This document shows positions 18,103-27,500 of a stretch of 64,000 bases of DNA, one piece after another; position 1 is the stretch's first letter, and the number at the start of each line of letters is the position of its first letter. Position numbers and translations under genes: made by a program. The notes beneath the pieces were generated by a model. The model was not told the DNA's origin and searched no databases. It saw nothing but the letters and a program-made list of their open reading frames with translations. Source of the stretch: CAVOGJ01 sp963700865 (lineage in GTDB: Bacteria > Planctomycetota > Planctomycetia > Pirellulales > Pirellulaceae). The DNA lies in contig CAVOZC010000022.1 of the NCBI GenBank assembly GCA_963700865.1, forward strand, positions 520,211-584,210. The letters are read 5' to 3'.

Positions 18103-18550
18103 TGATTCAGCCAAGCTGCGGCTTTACGAAACGCAATCAAATCACCCCAATCACCAAGGACCACCGAGAGGACAACCAACACCCCCACACTTGAGGTTTC
18201 GTCGCTTATGTTGAGTTTGCGGGAATTCAACATATACCCTCCCTCCTGGGTTGGAGCATCAGGTCTCTGGAACAAGGTGGCAACTGGGTCAGCCGCCCCC
18301 GAGACTGCTTCGCGATGAAACTTTTGACTGGGCGCCGGAGCAGCTCGTCTGCTTCGGCGTCCCAGGGATCACCAAGAGCGAGCAAGCCCAAGCGGCTTGC
18401 TCGCTCTTTGTCTTGCACGGCTGGGCGCCGTCCTGGGGAGCCGGTCCCTGGGTCGCGGCGGTTCCAACGCGGGCCCGACTTTCGCCAGGAACGGCCGCGC
18501 TTGTGCGGCGCTTCCCCAGGTCGTTAAGCTGATCGGAAAAGGAGCCGCCG
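18103..18550. other. Intergenic, 448 bp, containing a strong hairpin
   Basis: No protein gene is recognised between the Mur-like gene and the GNAT gene. The only marked structure is the 15-bp hairpin at 18374-18408, listed separately. The short frames at 18251-18532 have no family motif. Confidence 0.45.
18374..18408 (+). terminator. 15-bp perfect hairpin, candidate terminator or palindromic repeat
   Basis: AAGAGCGAGCAAGCC pairs perfectly with GGCTTGCTCGCTCTT around the 5-nt loop CAAGC, with a weakly T-rich TGTCTTG after it. It lies 272 bp after the last plus-strand stop and 142 bp before the next start. It could end a long 3' UTR or a short non-coding RNA. The lack of a clean U tract means a dispersed palindromic repeat is as likely. 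Confidence 0.5.
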
Positions 18551-18970
18551 ATGAACTATCTGTACGCCGTCGAACCCCAGTTGGATGTGAGCGAGTTTGT
18601 TGACGTACTCGGCCGTTCGACGCTCGCCGAGCGGCGTCCGGTAGACGACCTGCCGCGCATCGAGCAAATGTTGGCCAACGCGGATGTGATCGCTACGGCC
18701 AGAACGACCGAAGGTAGACTGATCGGCGTCAGCCGCGCCATCACCGACCAGGTTTACTGCACCTACCTGTCGGACCTGGCCGTCGACATCGACCACCAAC
18801 GACGGGGCATTGGCAAGCGGCTGATCAACGAAACCCATGCCGCGGCTGGCCTGCAAACGAAGTTGATTCTGCTGGCAGTGCCGAAGTCGGCCGAGTACTA
18901 CCCCCACATCGGCTTCTCGGCTCATCCGTCTTGCTGGACGAGAACGGTCAACGACGCCGACCGGGCATGA
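18551..18970 (+). CDS. GNAT family N-acetyltransferase
   Basis: A 139-residue protein with a good Shine-Dalgarno (AAAAGGAG upstream). The acetyl-CoA-binding motif A is VDIDHQRRGIGKRLINETHA (RRGIGK loop), and the preceding strand YLSDLAVD is typical of motif A/B. The C-terminal part has VPKSAEYYPHIGF, resembling the substrate-side YxxxGF element of small GNATs. The substrate cannot be inferred. It is on the plus strand and convergent with the VKOR-DsbA gene downstream. Confidence 0.85.
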   Translation: MNYLYAVEPQLDVSEFVDVLGRSTLAERRPVDDLPRIEQMLANADVIATARTTEGRLIGVSRAITDQVYCTYLSDLAVDIDHQRRGIGKRLINETHAAAGLQTKLILLAVPKSAEYYPHIGFSAHPSCWTRTVNDADRA

Positions 18971-19061
18971 CCGTTCAAGGACCGTGATTGCGCGTTTTGT
19001 TGGGAAGAACAAGGGTTGTCCACCCACCCTCGGTTCCATCCGCCAATCACATCGACGGAGA

Positions 19062-20583
19062 CTACTGCAGCGGCACCATTCCCAAATTGCTTTGCAGCGT
19101 GTTGCACAGTTCTTCGGCAGACCGCATTTTGCCCTGGAGCGTCATCGACTCGCAAAGCAGTTTGGGCAACGTCCCCTCGCCGGCTCGTCGGTAAAGAGCC
19201 ACATGGCGATCGATGAATTTGCCGATGAGCGGGCTGCGCAATTCCTGATCCAACTTTCCGGAATCGACCAGCGTGTTGGCAAAACCATGTGCCTCCACTG
19301 CGGTACGATTTCGATTTTCCGAAAACAGCCAGCGGTGAAACCCGGGAAATGCCTGTGGCGAGACCCGCCACACCGCGATGGCCAGCCGAGCAATTTCGCA
19401 GGCCTCGGCGTGCTCGGCCGAATGCCGTTGCACGGCCTGATTACACTCAGGGCTGAGCGGTACTGGCAACACAAGCACCGCCAGTTGATCGCCGAACTGT
19501 TGCTTCGCGATCTCCAGGTGACGATTCATCTCGCGGCAATGGGGACACGTATAGTCAAACAGCTCCACGACGACGTGCGGAGCTGCCGCCGACCCGATGA
19601 TCGGCCATTGGTCGACATTGAGATTGGCGCGGACACCCGGATACTTGATCAATCGCTTGGCAGGGACTTCCTTGCTGGCGACTTTTTCGACTTCCGCTAC
19701 GTCGGCCGCGGCGGTCGGATGGCTCGAAGTGACCGGACCTCCCACGGGCGGCTGGGGGGTGAGCGTGGGAAGCGGCTTGCCATGGGCATCGGTGCCCGCT
19801 GGCGGAATCACTTTTTCCAATGAAGTAGGCGTGGTCGGCTCGTCGGACACATCCAACATTTCGGCGTCGGGATGCAGCCCGCCGGCGTCTGGCGACAGCG
19901 TCTCGTCGACGGTTTCCCCGGCGGCAACATCAAAATCAAAATCGACGAAGTCGTCAGCCGACTCGACGGCACCCTCGCCGGCGACCTGATCGTACACTTC
20001 GATCGAATGGGTGGGCGGCGCTACCGAAGCGACCTGGGCCAGTACCAGCAAACTGGTCGCCAGCACGCCCAGTCCGGAGCATGTCGCGGCAATTCTCGGC
20101 TCCAACGGCCGAGTGATTAACACAATCGAACAAGCGATCAACCCGACCGTATGGGCCGCCATGCAGTAGGGGCAAAAGTGCTTCAGCACCAAGGCCTGCA
20201 ATGAGATAAACCAGACGGCGGCCACGCCCGCCGCAACGGCGAGAATGGTGACAAAACTCCAGGCCAGATTACGGACGCGCTGCGGGAGCCTTGCTGCCGG
20301 CAAAGGCTAGGCAGGACAACAAGGATGTGTATAGTGCCAAGGCCGGCAGGCTGACGGGGATCCCCCACACCTTGGACCATTTGCTGTGGAGCACGTGCTC
20401 ACAACTCCAGGTGCCCCCGGAGGAACATCCGGCCAAGGGCCCCGCCTTGACGGCGGCCCAGGCGAGATAACCACTGATGGCGATGGCGACCATGCACAGC
20501 AACCGCAATGTCCACAACGCCCAGGGCGCCGGGTACCGAAAGCCGTCGTTGTGTCCCGTCGACGGAAGGGACAGATCATTCAT
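19062..20583 (-). CDS. VKOR-DsbA fusion disulfide oxidoreductase, frameshifted
   Basis: Two overlapping frames make one protein of about 505 residues. From the ATG at 20583 the first ~100 residues read RLLCMVAIAISGYLAWAAVK, the loop Cys pair in LAGCSSGGTWSCEHVL, and KWSKVWGIPVSLPALALYTS. The frame then shifts near 20285. The second frame resumes with LAWSFVTILAVAAG, LVLKHFCPYCMAAHTVGLI (the catalytic VKOR CxxC) and one or two more helices. A long acidic Pro/Thr linker leads to a DsbA-type thioredoxin domain with ELFDYTCPHCREMNRHL (CPHC active site). VKOR-Trx fusions re-oxidise the DsbA-like thiols using quinone, forming disulfides in the periplasm. All four expected cysteines are kept, so the frameshift is probably a sequence error. 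Confidence 0.82.
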
Positions 20584-20855
20584 GGTCTTGGCTCGCTCAA
20601 ATAAGCCCGCACTTGTTGATAGACTAACCGTTTGCAATTCTACTTGCCAGCACGTGAGCGGCAAATGATTTCAAGCAGCTTTGTTGACTGCAGCACTGTA
20701 GTTTGGGAATGCTTTGTGGCTAGTACCTGTTCGTCAACCTTCATGCCCGCAGCCGTCGTCCGAAGAGTCAGCCTGACCGTTATCTTTTCACAGGCGCCAT
20801 TGATCGGCGGTCAGTCGTTGAGCCGCCACGGCATGTCGAGTCGCGGAGGCAGATC

Positions 20856-22106
20856 GTGATGCGGATTGCTCTCCTCAACCCCGACCCGATGTCGGTCCGA
20901 CTCGTCCAGTCAGTGATTACCAGCGGCCAGTGCCAATTAGCGGCCATTTTCGACGCAAACGACCTTGAACCCGAGGTCCGCGCACGCCTCGGCATGCCCG
21001 CATCCTCTGAGTGGGAAAGGCTGCTGCACGCGCCCGACTGCGATGTCACGGTGATCGGCAGGTCTCACTGGGCCAGCGACCGCCGCCAGGAACAACTTCG
21101 CAAACTGGCCCAGGCCGGTATGCCGCTGGTCGTGATGCACCCGGCTTGCGAAGTCTTGCTTGGATTCGAGCTGCAGATGATCCAGCAGGACGTGGGCGGC
21201 CCCATCATTCCCTATCTGCCCGGGCTGCAGCATCCTTTCCTGCAGCGACTCGCCTGGCGGATGGCGGAAGTGGCAAATGCGGGAGACGAAGCCTGGCAGG
21301 CAGTCATTGATCGCCGCCTGCCAGACGGCGACCAACAGACCGTGCTGACCGAATTCTCACGCGACGCACTGTTGTTGCGGCGGCTGGTGGGGAGAATCGA
21401 TCGGCTGATGCCCTGGGGGCCCAGCCCTACCCACCGACCGATTGGGCCGGCATGAGCATCCAGATGTCCAGCTCCAGCGGGATGCTGGCTCGCTGGTCCA
21501 CCTGTGCGCGGGGTGCCTCCGCAAGCCCGGCTGGTGGTGTCGGGCAGCGATTGCCAGACCATGTTGGAACTGCCGGGGATTCCGTCCGGTTGGACCTGGC
21601 AATCGAACGACACGCAACTCCGGCTGGGCGATTTAGAGGACTTTCACGAGCAAGCCGACTGCCGCTGGCCATTTGACTGGTTGGCCGAACGGGCTCGCTA
21701 CGCCCAGCCGATCGACGCCCTCTGGGAGGACGCCTGCCGATCGGTCGAGTTGTCGGACAGCGTCGAGTCCAGCTATCGTCGCGGCAAGACGATCTCGCTG
21801 TATCACGAGCAGCATTCCGAAGAGGAGACATTCAAGAGCATGATGGCGGCGGGTGGCTGCCTGGCACTGCTACTGACGCTCGTCGCCTTTCCGCTCCTGG
21901 TGCTCCTCGGTTCGTTACCCGTCTTTGCTGGGACCGGCTGGGACCGGCTCCCCTGGCGGCTGCTGCACCCCCGCATTTGGCCCGCCTATCTGCTTGTGCT
22001 CCTGCTGCTTTTCCTCGGCATGCAGCTATTTCGACTGGTGTTCGTGGCCGCCCCGCGGGCCGGAACGTCGAATGATGCCGACCGGTCCGCAGGCCCCACG
22101 TCCTAG
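20856..22106 (+). CDS. Gfo/Idh/MocA-like oxidoreductase with C-terminal membrane anchor, frameshifted
   Basis: Three frames in succession give one protein of about 410 residues. The first (20856 to ~21425) starts MMRIALLNPDPMSVRLVQSV and continues to CDVTVIGRSHWASD and MPLVVMHPACEVLLGFEL, an NAD(P)-binding-like dehydrogenase arrangement. The middle segment (~21425-21500) reads TDWAGMSIQMSSSSGMLARW. The third (~21505 to 22106) continues PQARLVVSGSDCQTML and AQPIDALWEDACRSVELSDS. It ends with two hydrophobic helices (GCLALLLTLVAFPLLVLLGS and AYLLVLLLLFLGMQLFRLV). Gfo/Idh/MocA-like proteins with a C-terminal transmembrane tail appear in planctomycetes, but the substrate is unknown. The GxGxxG Rossmann motif is not clear, so a catalytic role is uncertain. 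Confidence 0.6.
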
Positions 22107-22494
22107 CCCTGGGGCCGACGAAACGGACCAGGCCCGTCCGTTCCTGCTTCCCGCAGCCTGTTTTCTCGCGAAATTAGCCGGCGGTCGTGCGACCCCGCGG
22201 CAGCGATTTCCGGCATTCCGGCCCGCACAATCGGGCATGACCGTTCACACTGTCACGACTGGCAAGGTCCCCCCGGCTTCACAACGGGGGCTATTCTGCG
22301 GCTTTTCGCAATGCGGCTGAAAAAGTGGGAAAGGTGTATCGCCCCGATGCTGCCGCTTCAAGCGTCTGTTTCGGTAGGGCCGATTTACTGTCTTGACCCG
22401 CCGCAATTCCCCGGCCCGCAGAACGCTGTCCAGCGTTCTCGGGGAACGACCGGCCTCGGAACCCGCTCCACTTGGCCTGCCGAAAATCATTCCC
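22107..22494. other. Intergenic, 388 bp, no gene recognised
   Basis: The stretch between the dehydrogenase-like gene and htrA has only short frames without family motifs. It presumably carries the htrA promoter. I can point to no convincing elements. Confidence 0.35.
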
Positions 22495-23853
22495 ATGCCC
22501 ACCGACTCCCATCCGACTCAGCGACTGGGCGTGTTCGCTTTGTCGGCCTGCCTTGCCTTCCTGGCAATTTTTCTGCCACGCCCCGCCGACGGATCGAAAC
22601 TGAGGCAAACCCCGATTGTGGAAGCCGTCCAGGCAGCCCGACCCTCGGTGGTAAATATCCATGGCCCCAAGACGGTGGACGGCCCCAATGATCAGGGGGA
22701 ATACGAGGGACCGCGACGAGTGAACGGGATGGGAACCGGGATCGTCATTGACGAACGGGGTTATATCCTGACGAACCATCATGTCATCGAGGGTGTCCGT
22801 CGAATCCAAGTGACGCTGCACGACGAACGCACGTTTACTGCCCGCCTGGTGGCCCGCGACGAGCAGACTGATTTGGCGATCATTCATATTCAGGTCGGTG
22901 AGCCGCTGCCATTGATCAAGATAGGTCAGTCGCAGGATTTAATGCCGGGCGAACCGGTGATTGCCGTGGGAAACGCCTATGGGTACCACCACACCGTCAC
23001 GCGGGGCATCATCAGTGCCTTGCAACGGACCGTGGAAGTCACCGACGCCCAAAAGTATTATGACCTGATACAGACCGATGCCAGTATCAATCCGGGCAAC
23101 TCGGGTGGTCCACTGTTGAACATCGATGGCGAGATGATCGGTATCAATGCCGCTGTCCGCGTGGGCGCCCAGGGAATCGGCTTTGCGATCCCGGTTGATA
23201 AGGCGATGGAGGTCGCCGCTCGGCTGATGAAAGTCGAGCAAACCACGGGAACGTGGCACGGCATCAGCGGCGAATCAGTCGTCCGTCGCGGATCGCGATC
23301 GGTTCAGGTGCAGGCGGTCCAAAGTGGTTCGCCAGCGGAAAAAGCCGGCGTTCGAGCCGGCGACCTGGTCTGCCAAATCGGAAGCACCCGCGTCGAGCGG
23401 GCGATTGATATTGAGCGAGCCCTCTTGGGTCGCGAGCCGGGCTCGAAGGTCGCCATGCGCATCGACCGGGACGCGTCAGCCACCGATCTCGAACTTCAAT
23501 TGGCCTCGGCTCCCGGCCGCAAGTACCGCGACACCAACCGCCTGGATGCCGAGGCGTGGCGGGTCCTGGGTATTCAGGTAACGCCCCATGGTGTGACTGA
23601 GATTTCGTCGGCCGACACGAAGTACAATGGTGGCTTGCGGGTACTTGCCGTCCGCTCGGGGGGACCTGCCGCCTCGCACGATATTCGCGTCGGAGACATC
23701 CTCGTTGGGATTCACATCTGGGAAACGATCTCGATGGAGAACCTTGACTACATCTTGCATCGAGCCGAATTCGACGACCCCAGTGCGGTGGTTTTCCACA
23801 CGGTGCGCGGGGATCAGTACCGCTCGTGCCAGGTTCCGATCGTCCGCCGCTGA
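22495..23853 (+). CDS. HtrA/DegP-type serine protease with PDZ domains
   Basis: I chose the ATG at 22495 (MPTDSHPTQRLGVFALSACL) because it opens on a signal peptide or anchor. The earlier frame from 22393 is not conserved in type. The trypsin-like domain shows the catalytic triad: His in ILTNHHVIEG (near residue 95), Asp in DEQTDLAII, and Ser in NPGNSGGPL (near residue 202). A PDZ domain follows (VQAVQSGSPAEKAGVRAGDL). A second PDZ-like region is near the end (LRVLAVRSGGPAASHDIRVG). The protein is a periplasmic quality-control protease/chaperone of the Deg family. A second HtrA is encoded at 37904-39151. Confidence 0.93.
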   Translation: MPTDSHPTQRLGVFALSACLAFLAIFLPRPADGSKLRQTPIVEAVQAARPSVVNIHGPKTVDGPNDQGEYEGPRRVNGMGTGIVIDERGYILTNHHVIEGVRRIQVTLHDERTFTARLVARDEQTDLAIIHIQVGEPLPLIKIGQSQDLMPGEPVIAVGNAYGYHHTVTRGIISALQRTVEVTDAQKYYDLIQTDASINPGNSGGPLLNIDGEMIGINAAVRVGAQGIGFAIPVDKAMEVAARLMKVEQTTGTWHGISGESVVRRGSRSVQVQAVQSGSPAEKAGVRAGDLVCQIGSTRVERAIDIERALLGREPGSKVAMRIDRDASATDLELQLASAPGRKYRDTNRLDAEAWRVLGIQVTPHGVTEISSADTKYNGGLRVLAVRSGGPAASHDIRVGDILVGIHIWETISMENLDYILHRAEFDDPSAVVFHTVRGDQYRSCQVPIVRR

Positions 23854-24005
23854 CCGCTGGCTGGAGATGCCCGGTGCGACGCAGGGAGGAAACGTCGCCT
23901 GTTTGCCGATTGCCGCTGACGCGTCGAGCGGCGGTTTGAATAGCGGTCCATCCAGACAACCCCGCCCGGATTGACGGCTGACGATTGTTCCCGGGGCCCC
24001 GCACC

Positions 24006-24391
24006 GTGACCTTCACCCTGGACATTGGCGGCGAAGGCAGGCACGCGGAAGCGTGGAACCTCAACCCGAGTCCCGAGAGAACGATCGGTCCCCAACGAGG
24101 CCAGCCGATTCCACGTCGCATCGCGGGCCGCGCGGATGCCATTCCTTTACCGGACGGTTGCGTTCATCGCATTATTGTGGAACGCACACCCCTCACCCGC
24201 GCCGCGCGATGGAGATTCGCCGCGTGGTCGCCCCGGGCGGGGAAATCGTCCTACGTCACGCGATTCCGCCCAACTTCGATCCGCACGCGCTAGCGCCGCG
24301 ACTTCTTCCGGGTCACGTGTCTCAACGTCGCACCTCGCTGGGACGGCATGTCTTGCAAGAAACCTGTTTCCGTCTTGGCGATTCTTCGTGA
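24006..24391 (+). CDS. Short class I SAM methyltransferase-like protein, frameshifted
   Basis: From a GTG at 24006 the protein reads MTFTLDIGGEGRHAEAWNLN, then PIPRRIAGRADAIPLPDGCV and RIIVERTPLTRAA. A frameshift near 24205 follows, and the next frame continues AMEIRRVVAPGGEIVLRHAI and LGRHVLQETCFRL to a TGA at 24391. The DIGGEG glycine-rich loop, the ADAIPLPDG acidic/SAM segment and the VVAPGGEIVL strand are the class I methyltransferase core in a short (~128 residue) form. The substrate is unknown. The other SAM-binding elements of full-length enzymes are lacking, so it may be a small-protein variant. The frame break is probably a sequence error. Confidence 0.55.
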
Positions 24392-24608
24392 CGCCTTGTG
24401 ATGAAGGCAATTGGTATTCCAGGCCGGCGATCGGTTTGACAGAATACCCGTCCGCCAGCAAGCACGCGGACCGCTGCCATGGGCTTCCCGATCCGGCCTC
24501 TTAAAGGTGCCGGCCGAGCGCGGCGACAGACCAGGACGAGTGGGCCCGACCAATCGGCCACGAGAACAGGACCCCGTCGATCTCACTCCACAGCGGGCTC
24601 GGGGACGA

Positions 24609-25762
24609 ATGATGGCGAATCGATCGCAGCAGGCACTATCCGCGAGACAAGTGTGCGGCGACCCGCTGCGCGCCGAGGAAGCGGTCGATTCACCAGCAGC
24701 GAACATGGGGTCCAGCCACCTGTGGGACTCATCCCGCCAGCGATTTCAGTCGATGGCGGCGTGGCTACGGGCCAAGTGCGGCCGACAGGCCTTGTTGGTT
24801 CGCGAATGGCTGATCTACATCGTCATCCGCGTATTGGTCTGCATGGTGCAATCCCTGCATCCCGATACGTGCGTCCGACTCTGCGAGTTCCTTGGATTTC
24901 TCTGCGGACGCGTGTTGCGAATTCGCCAACGTGTGGTGGAAGATAACCTCCGACATGCCTTTCCGGATCATACCGTAGAGCAACGGCGGGCCATTGAGCA
25001 GGGCATGTGGCGGCATCTTTTCTTGCTCGTGTGCGAGGTCTCGTGCTGCGCAACGCAAGATCCACGACTCGAATTGGCGGGACCACGTGACCATACGCAA
25101 CGGGCGTGGGCTGGTGAGTGCCCTTATTTCACCACGACCGCTGGTGATCGTAACGGCTCATCTGGGTAATTTCGAAATGGCCGGCTATATCGCCGGCCTG
25201 CTCGGCTTTCCCACCTTCACAATTGCGCCGGCCTCTCGACAATCCGTTCCTGCATCGGTTCCTGCTGCGTTTTCGCGGAGCCACTGGGCAATTCGTACTG
25301 CCCACCAAGGGGAGCGGCGACCAAGCTCAGCGAGTGATTGAGGGGGGGGAATGCCTCGCGTTGCTGGGGGATCATCATGGTGGCAAGAAGGGGTGCTGGG
25401 TCGAGTTTTTCCAACGGCCCGCGTCGTGCCACAAGGCGATTTCCGTTTTTTCCCTGGCCAATCGCGCACCGATCTGCGTGCTGTACATGCGGCGTACGGG
25501 CAAGTTTCTTCATTTCGAGATGGTCGCCCAAGAGATTTTCGACCCGGCGGTGGACGACACGTTGGCAACCATCCCGGAAATGACCGCCTGGTACAATCGG
25601 TTGATCGAAGCCGCCGTGCGGGAGTCCAAGGATCAGTATTGGTGGTTGCATCGACGATGGAGGGACCCACCCGTCAATCGAGCCCGCAAGGGGCGGGTTG
25701 ATCAGCCCCACGAAACCCAGCCGTCCGCGAAACGACTTACCAACAAGCTCCCCAACTTGTAG
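24609..25762 (+). CDS. lpxL: Lipid A lauroyl/myristoyl acyltransferase (LpxL/HtrB family), frameshifted
   Basis: The protein is spread over three frames. The first starts near 24609 (start uncertain; MAAWLRAKCGRQ further in is another candidate) and reads REWLIYIVIRVLVCMVQSLH, RQRVVEDNLRHAFPDHT and GMWRHLFLLVCEV. After a shift near 25045 the second reads KIHDSNWRDHVTI and PLVIVTAHLGNFEMAGYIAG, which carries the catalytic HX4E motif (H and E of HLGNFE). A second shift near 25230 leads to RPLDNPFLHRFLLRFRGATG, LALLGDHHGGKKGCWVEFF and RPASCHKAISVFSLAN. The enzyme adds a secondary acyl chain to Kdo2-lipid IVA and supports a true LPS in this organism. Two frameshifts in a conserved enzyme are more likely errors than loss. 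Confidence 0.8.
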
Positions 25763-25934
25763 ATTATGGGTCCGATAAGCTCGCGTGGCGATTGGCTGCC
25801 AACCCGGCCCGACAATCGTTGCGGCAACCGTCACGGTAACCGCCAGGCGAAAGGGTACTTCATCCGGTGGACTGCCCATCGGCCCGCTGGGCGAAAACAA
25901 CCGACTGGCTCCGGCCGGCCAGAAGCCTTCGATC

Positions 25935-26921
25935 ATGCATTTTCGACCCTTCCGCAATTCCGATCCGCCACAACTGGCCGAGATATGGAATGCCCAACCG
26001 GCCCAACGAGCACTGGCCTGCCCCGTCACGCCACAAGTGTTGGAGCATTATGTTTTTTCCAAACCCTACTTCGATCGAGACGGCCTGATCGTCGCGGAAT
26101 CGGCCGGACATCTGTGTGGTTTCGTGCACGTCGGGTTCGGCCCGAATCATTCCCACCTTGATCTCGACTATGCGGCGGGCGCCGTCTGCATGTTGATGGT
26201 TCGGGCCGAGGAATCGGCCACGGACCTGGCGGATTTGCTGCTCGAACAAGGGGAAGAGACACTCCGCCAGCGCGGCGCGCGGCTGATCTATGGGGGAGGC
26301 ATCGATCCGATCAATCCCTTTTATCTGGGATTGTACGGTGGCAGCGAAATGCCGGGCATTCTCGTTTCCGACGTGGGGAAATTGAGCCTTTTCCAACGTC
26401 ACGGCTATGAAGAAATTGACCGCGTGATCGTCCTCCAGCGCGACCTGACGGACTTGCGTCTGCCCGTGGATCGTCGCCAGATACAACTGCGGCGAAAGTA
26501 TCGAGTTGAACTGGACACGTCGCCACCCATGAACGATTGGTGGGCCACGTGCACGGGCCCCCCCAGTGAACCGACCCGTTTCGAGCTCTGCCCCGTCGAC
26601 GGCGGGCCCGCTTGCGGTAACGTGAGTTTCTGGGTGATGGAACCCTTGTCGGCGACCTGGGGGAAACTATCCGTCGGCATGAACAATCTCCGCATCGTCG
26701 ACTCACTCAAGCGACAGGGTCTGGCAACGCTCTTGAACGGCGAGTCGCTACGACAACTGCAACTGAACGGTGTCGCGCTCGTCGAGGTCCAAACCATGCA
26801 GCACAACGCCGCGGCGTTGGGTCTTTACCAAAAACTTGGTTTTGTCGAAGTCGACCAGGGGATCGTACTCCGCAAACAGGGCTCATCCTCCCACCGCCCC
26901 CAGGAGTCACCCCACGCATGA
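25935..26921 (+). CDS. Tandem-GNAT acetyltransferase-like protein
   Basis: The ATG at 25935 (MHFRPFRNSDPPQLAEIWN) opens a ~328-residue protein with two GNAT-like halves. The first half has VAESAGHLCGFVHVGFGPN and CMLMVRAEESATDLADLLLE. The second has WGKLSVGMNNLRIVDSLKRQ and GLATLLNGESLRQLQ, followed by VEVQTMQHNAAALGLYQKLG. These are the N-terminal and A-motif regions of each half; the QGLATLL P-loop in the second is the better-kept acetyl-CoA site. The substrate is unknown. It sits between lpxL and pgsA, with a 4-base ATGA overlap with pgsA, so translational coupling with phospholipid synthesis is likely. Confidence 0.75.
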   Translation: MHFRPFRNSDPPQLAEIWNAQPAQRALACPVTPQVLEHYVFSKPYFDRDGLIVAESAGHLCGFVHVGFGPNHSHLDLDYAAGAVCMLMVRAEESATDLADLLLEQGEETLRQRGARLIYGGGIDPINPFYLGLYGGSEMPGILVSDVGKLSLFQRHGYEEIDRVIVLQRDLTDLRLPVDRRQIQLRRKYRVELDTSPPMNDWWATCTGPPSEPTRFELCPVDGGPACGNVSFWVMEPLSATWGKLSVGMNNLRIVDSLKRQGLATLLNGESLRQLQLNGVALVEVQTMQHNAAALGLYQKLGFVEVDQGIVLRKQGSSSHRPQESPHA

Positions 26922-27494
26922 GCAAGCCGGACGTTAGCAATTGGAATATTGCCAATCAAGTCACCGCCGCGCGGTTGTTCGTTACCCTCTTGCTGCTCGT
27001 CGCCTTGCAATGGCGTCGCTACGAATGGTCGTTGGTCCTGTTTCTGCTTGGAGCAACCACCGACTGGCTCGACGGATACCTGGCCCGGCGTTATGAACTC
27101 GTCACCCAACTGGGCCGCATCCTCGATCCTTTGGCGGACAAGCTCATCATTTGCGGCGCATATCTTTCTCTCCGCGCTGCCCGACTCGGGAATCCCCGCG
27201 TGGATGACCGTGGTCGTCGTCTGCCGAGAGTTGATCGTGACGGTCATCCGCAGCTTCCTGGAACAACAGGGCAAAGACTTTTCGGCAAAAATGCCGGGAA
27301 AAGTGAAGATGGTGCTGCAGTGTGCCGCCGTGGTGGCGAGCCTGTGGATGCTCGCCGGTCAAGCGCGAGACTCGGTGCCGACCTGGCTGCCGCATACCGT
27401 GACGATCATCGCTTGGGCCATGGTACTGTCGACGCTCTACTCCGGGTTGCTCTACCTCTCTTCCGCGTTTCGCCTCGTTCGCGAGATCGAATAA
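26918..27494 (+). CDS. pgsA: CDP-diacylglycerol-glycerol-3-phosphate 3-phosphatidyltransferase, frameshifted
   Basis: The ATG at 26918 overlaps the preceding TGA (ATGA). The first frame reads NWNIANQVTAARLFVTLLLL and the CDP-alcohol phosphotransferase signature TTDWLDGYLARRYE, then GRILDPLADKL (the D-x2-D-G-x2-A-R-x8-G-x3-D-x3-D pattern). It shifts near 27175 into SALPDSGIPAWMTVVVVCRE, IVTVIRSFLEQQG and MPGKVKMVLQCAAVVASLWM, and ends at 27494. This is phosphatidylglycerophosphate synthase of the inner membrane, the committed step to PG and cardiolipin, and is normally essential. The frameshift therefore almost certainly reflects a sequence error. The CPBP gene begins 6 bp downstream. Confidence 0.9.
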
Positions 27495-27500
27495 GTCGCC

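Noticed and set aside
18251..18532. Possible small gene before the GNAT
   Set aside because: Several overlapping short frames have no Shine-Dalgarno or motif, and the hairpin at 18374-18408 lies inside them.
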